NCBI GenBank assembly: GCA_958430865.1
Contig: CAUDNR010000431.1
Location: forward strand, 1 to 19,453
Direction: 5' to 3'
Origin: Entrophospora sp. SA101
Taxonomy: Eukaryota > Glomeromycota > Glomeromycetes > Entrophosporales > Entrophosporaceae
Length of the DNA stretch: 19,453 nucleotides
Positions 19,159-19,453 of the stretch are shown here, piece after piece (the stretch's first letter is position 1; every line of letters begins with the position of its first letter). The position numbers and the translations under genes are program-made. The notes beneath the pieces were generated by a model. That model was not told the DNA's origin and made no database searches. It saw nothing but the letters and a program-made list of their open reading frames with translations.

Positions 19159-19453
19159 TTAAATATCATTATCATCAATGCCATCATAATCCATTATTGC
19201 TATATCAGTCAGGATTATTAACAAATTTGGAAATCGAATCTAGAAAAATTGGAACTCCTTTGTCAATCAATTCATGTGTGGCGAACGAGTTAATGTGATA
19301 CTTTGCTGCCTTTGAAAACCTTTTTTTTTTTAAAATTATAATAATAATAATCGAAATAAACAGTATTGAACTTGCCTTTTCATAATCTACTAAAAATCTA
19401 CAAAAACCTATTAATTTGTTCAAAGTAAGCCTTTACATAAATTTAAAGAAATT
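19159..19453 (-). pseudogene. 3' end of an unidentified gene, cut by the window edge
   Basis: The family is not recognised. Minus-strand sequence near 19370-19423 encodes NKLIGFCRFLVDYEK and is followed by an intron-like A+T-rich stretch with GT near 19371 and AG near 19320. Then comes SKAAKYHINSFATHELIDKG and VPIFLDSISKFVNN. The open frame stops at TGA 19205-19207, but a neighbouring frame continues as LTDIAIMDYDGIDDNDI to TAA at 19159-19161, an acidic tail that looks like the original C-terminus. A one-base frameshift near 19212 is therefore likely. Upstream sequence is outside the window. It could still be an active gene with a shortened end. Confidence 0.4.

Overview
This is a nuclear eukaryotic window: genes are split by many short GT-AG introns (mostly under 150 bp), the DNA is strongly A+T-rich with TAA/TTA microsatellites and homopolymers, and decayed cut-and-paste transposons fill much of the space. 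A PHO89/PiT-type phosphate transporter, a PUF60 splicing factor, and U1A/U2B''-like and MED22-like sequences together suggest an early-diverging, intron-rich fungus. A Glomeromycotina (Rhizophagus-like) genome fits best; this is inferred from style and gene content, not from a database match.

Layout: 1-2745 is non-genic and transposon-derived. It holds A+T-rich repeats, an array of pogo-like TIR half-sites, two MITE-like elements and a collapsed hAT element. 2746-5273 shows no recognisable gene and forms the upstream region of the transporter. 5274-7297 (+) is an apparently intact six-exon PiT-family phosphate transporter (529 aa), followed by a 90-bp near-perfect hairpin. 7655-9685 is a second hAT relic (transposase remains on -, terminus at the right) with an opposite-strand low-complexity ORF inside it. 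9815-10840 holds a 123-bp pogo-like MITE, a Tigger/pogo transposase relic and a small inverted-repeat element. 11646-14673 (-) is an apparently intact nine-exon PUF60 homologue (488 aa, RRM-RRM-UHM). One of its introns is about 660 bp, much longer than the rest.

15297-19453 looks like a gene graveyard. On the minus strand are a U1A/U2B''-like spliceosomal gene with stops and frameshifts, a MED22-like Mediator gene with a stop and a frameshift, and the 3' end of an unidentified gene that also seems frameshifted. On the plus strand between them is another decayed coding stretch. A 485-bp tandem duplication, identical by eye, lies in the U1A-like relic; both copies carry the same nonsense codon, so that stop predates the duplication.

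Only two protein genes look functional: the transporter (plasma-membrane phosphate uptake) and PUF60 (nuclear 3' splice-site recognition). There is no operon-like relationship. Exon boundaries were derived by hand from splice consensus, frame continuity and family resemblance; nothing was searched or aligned by machine.
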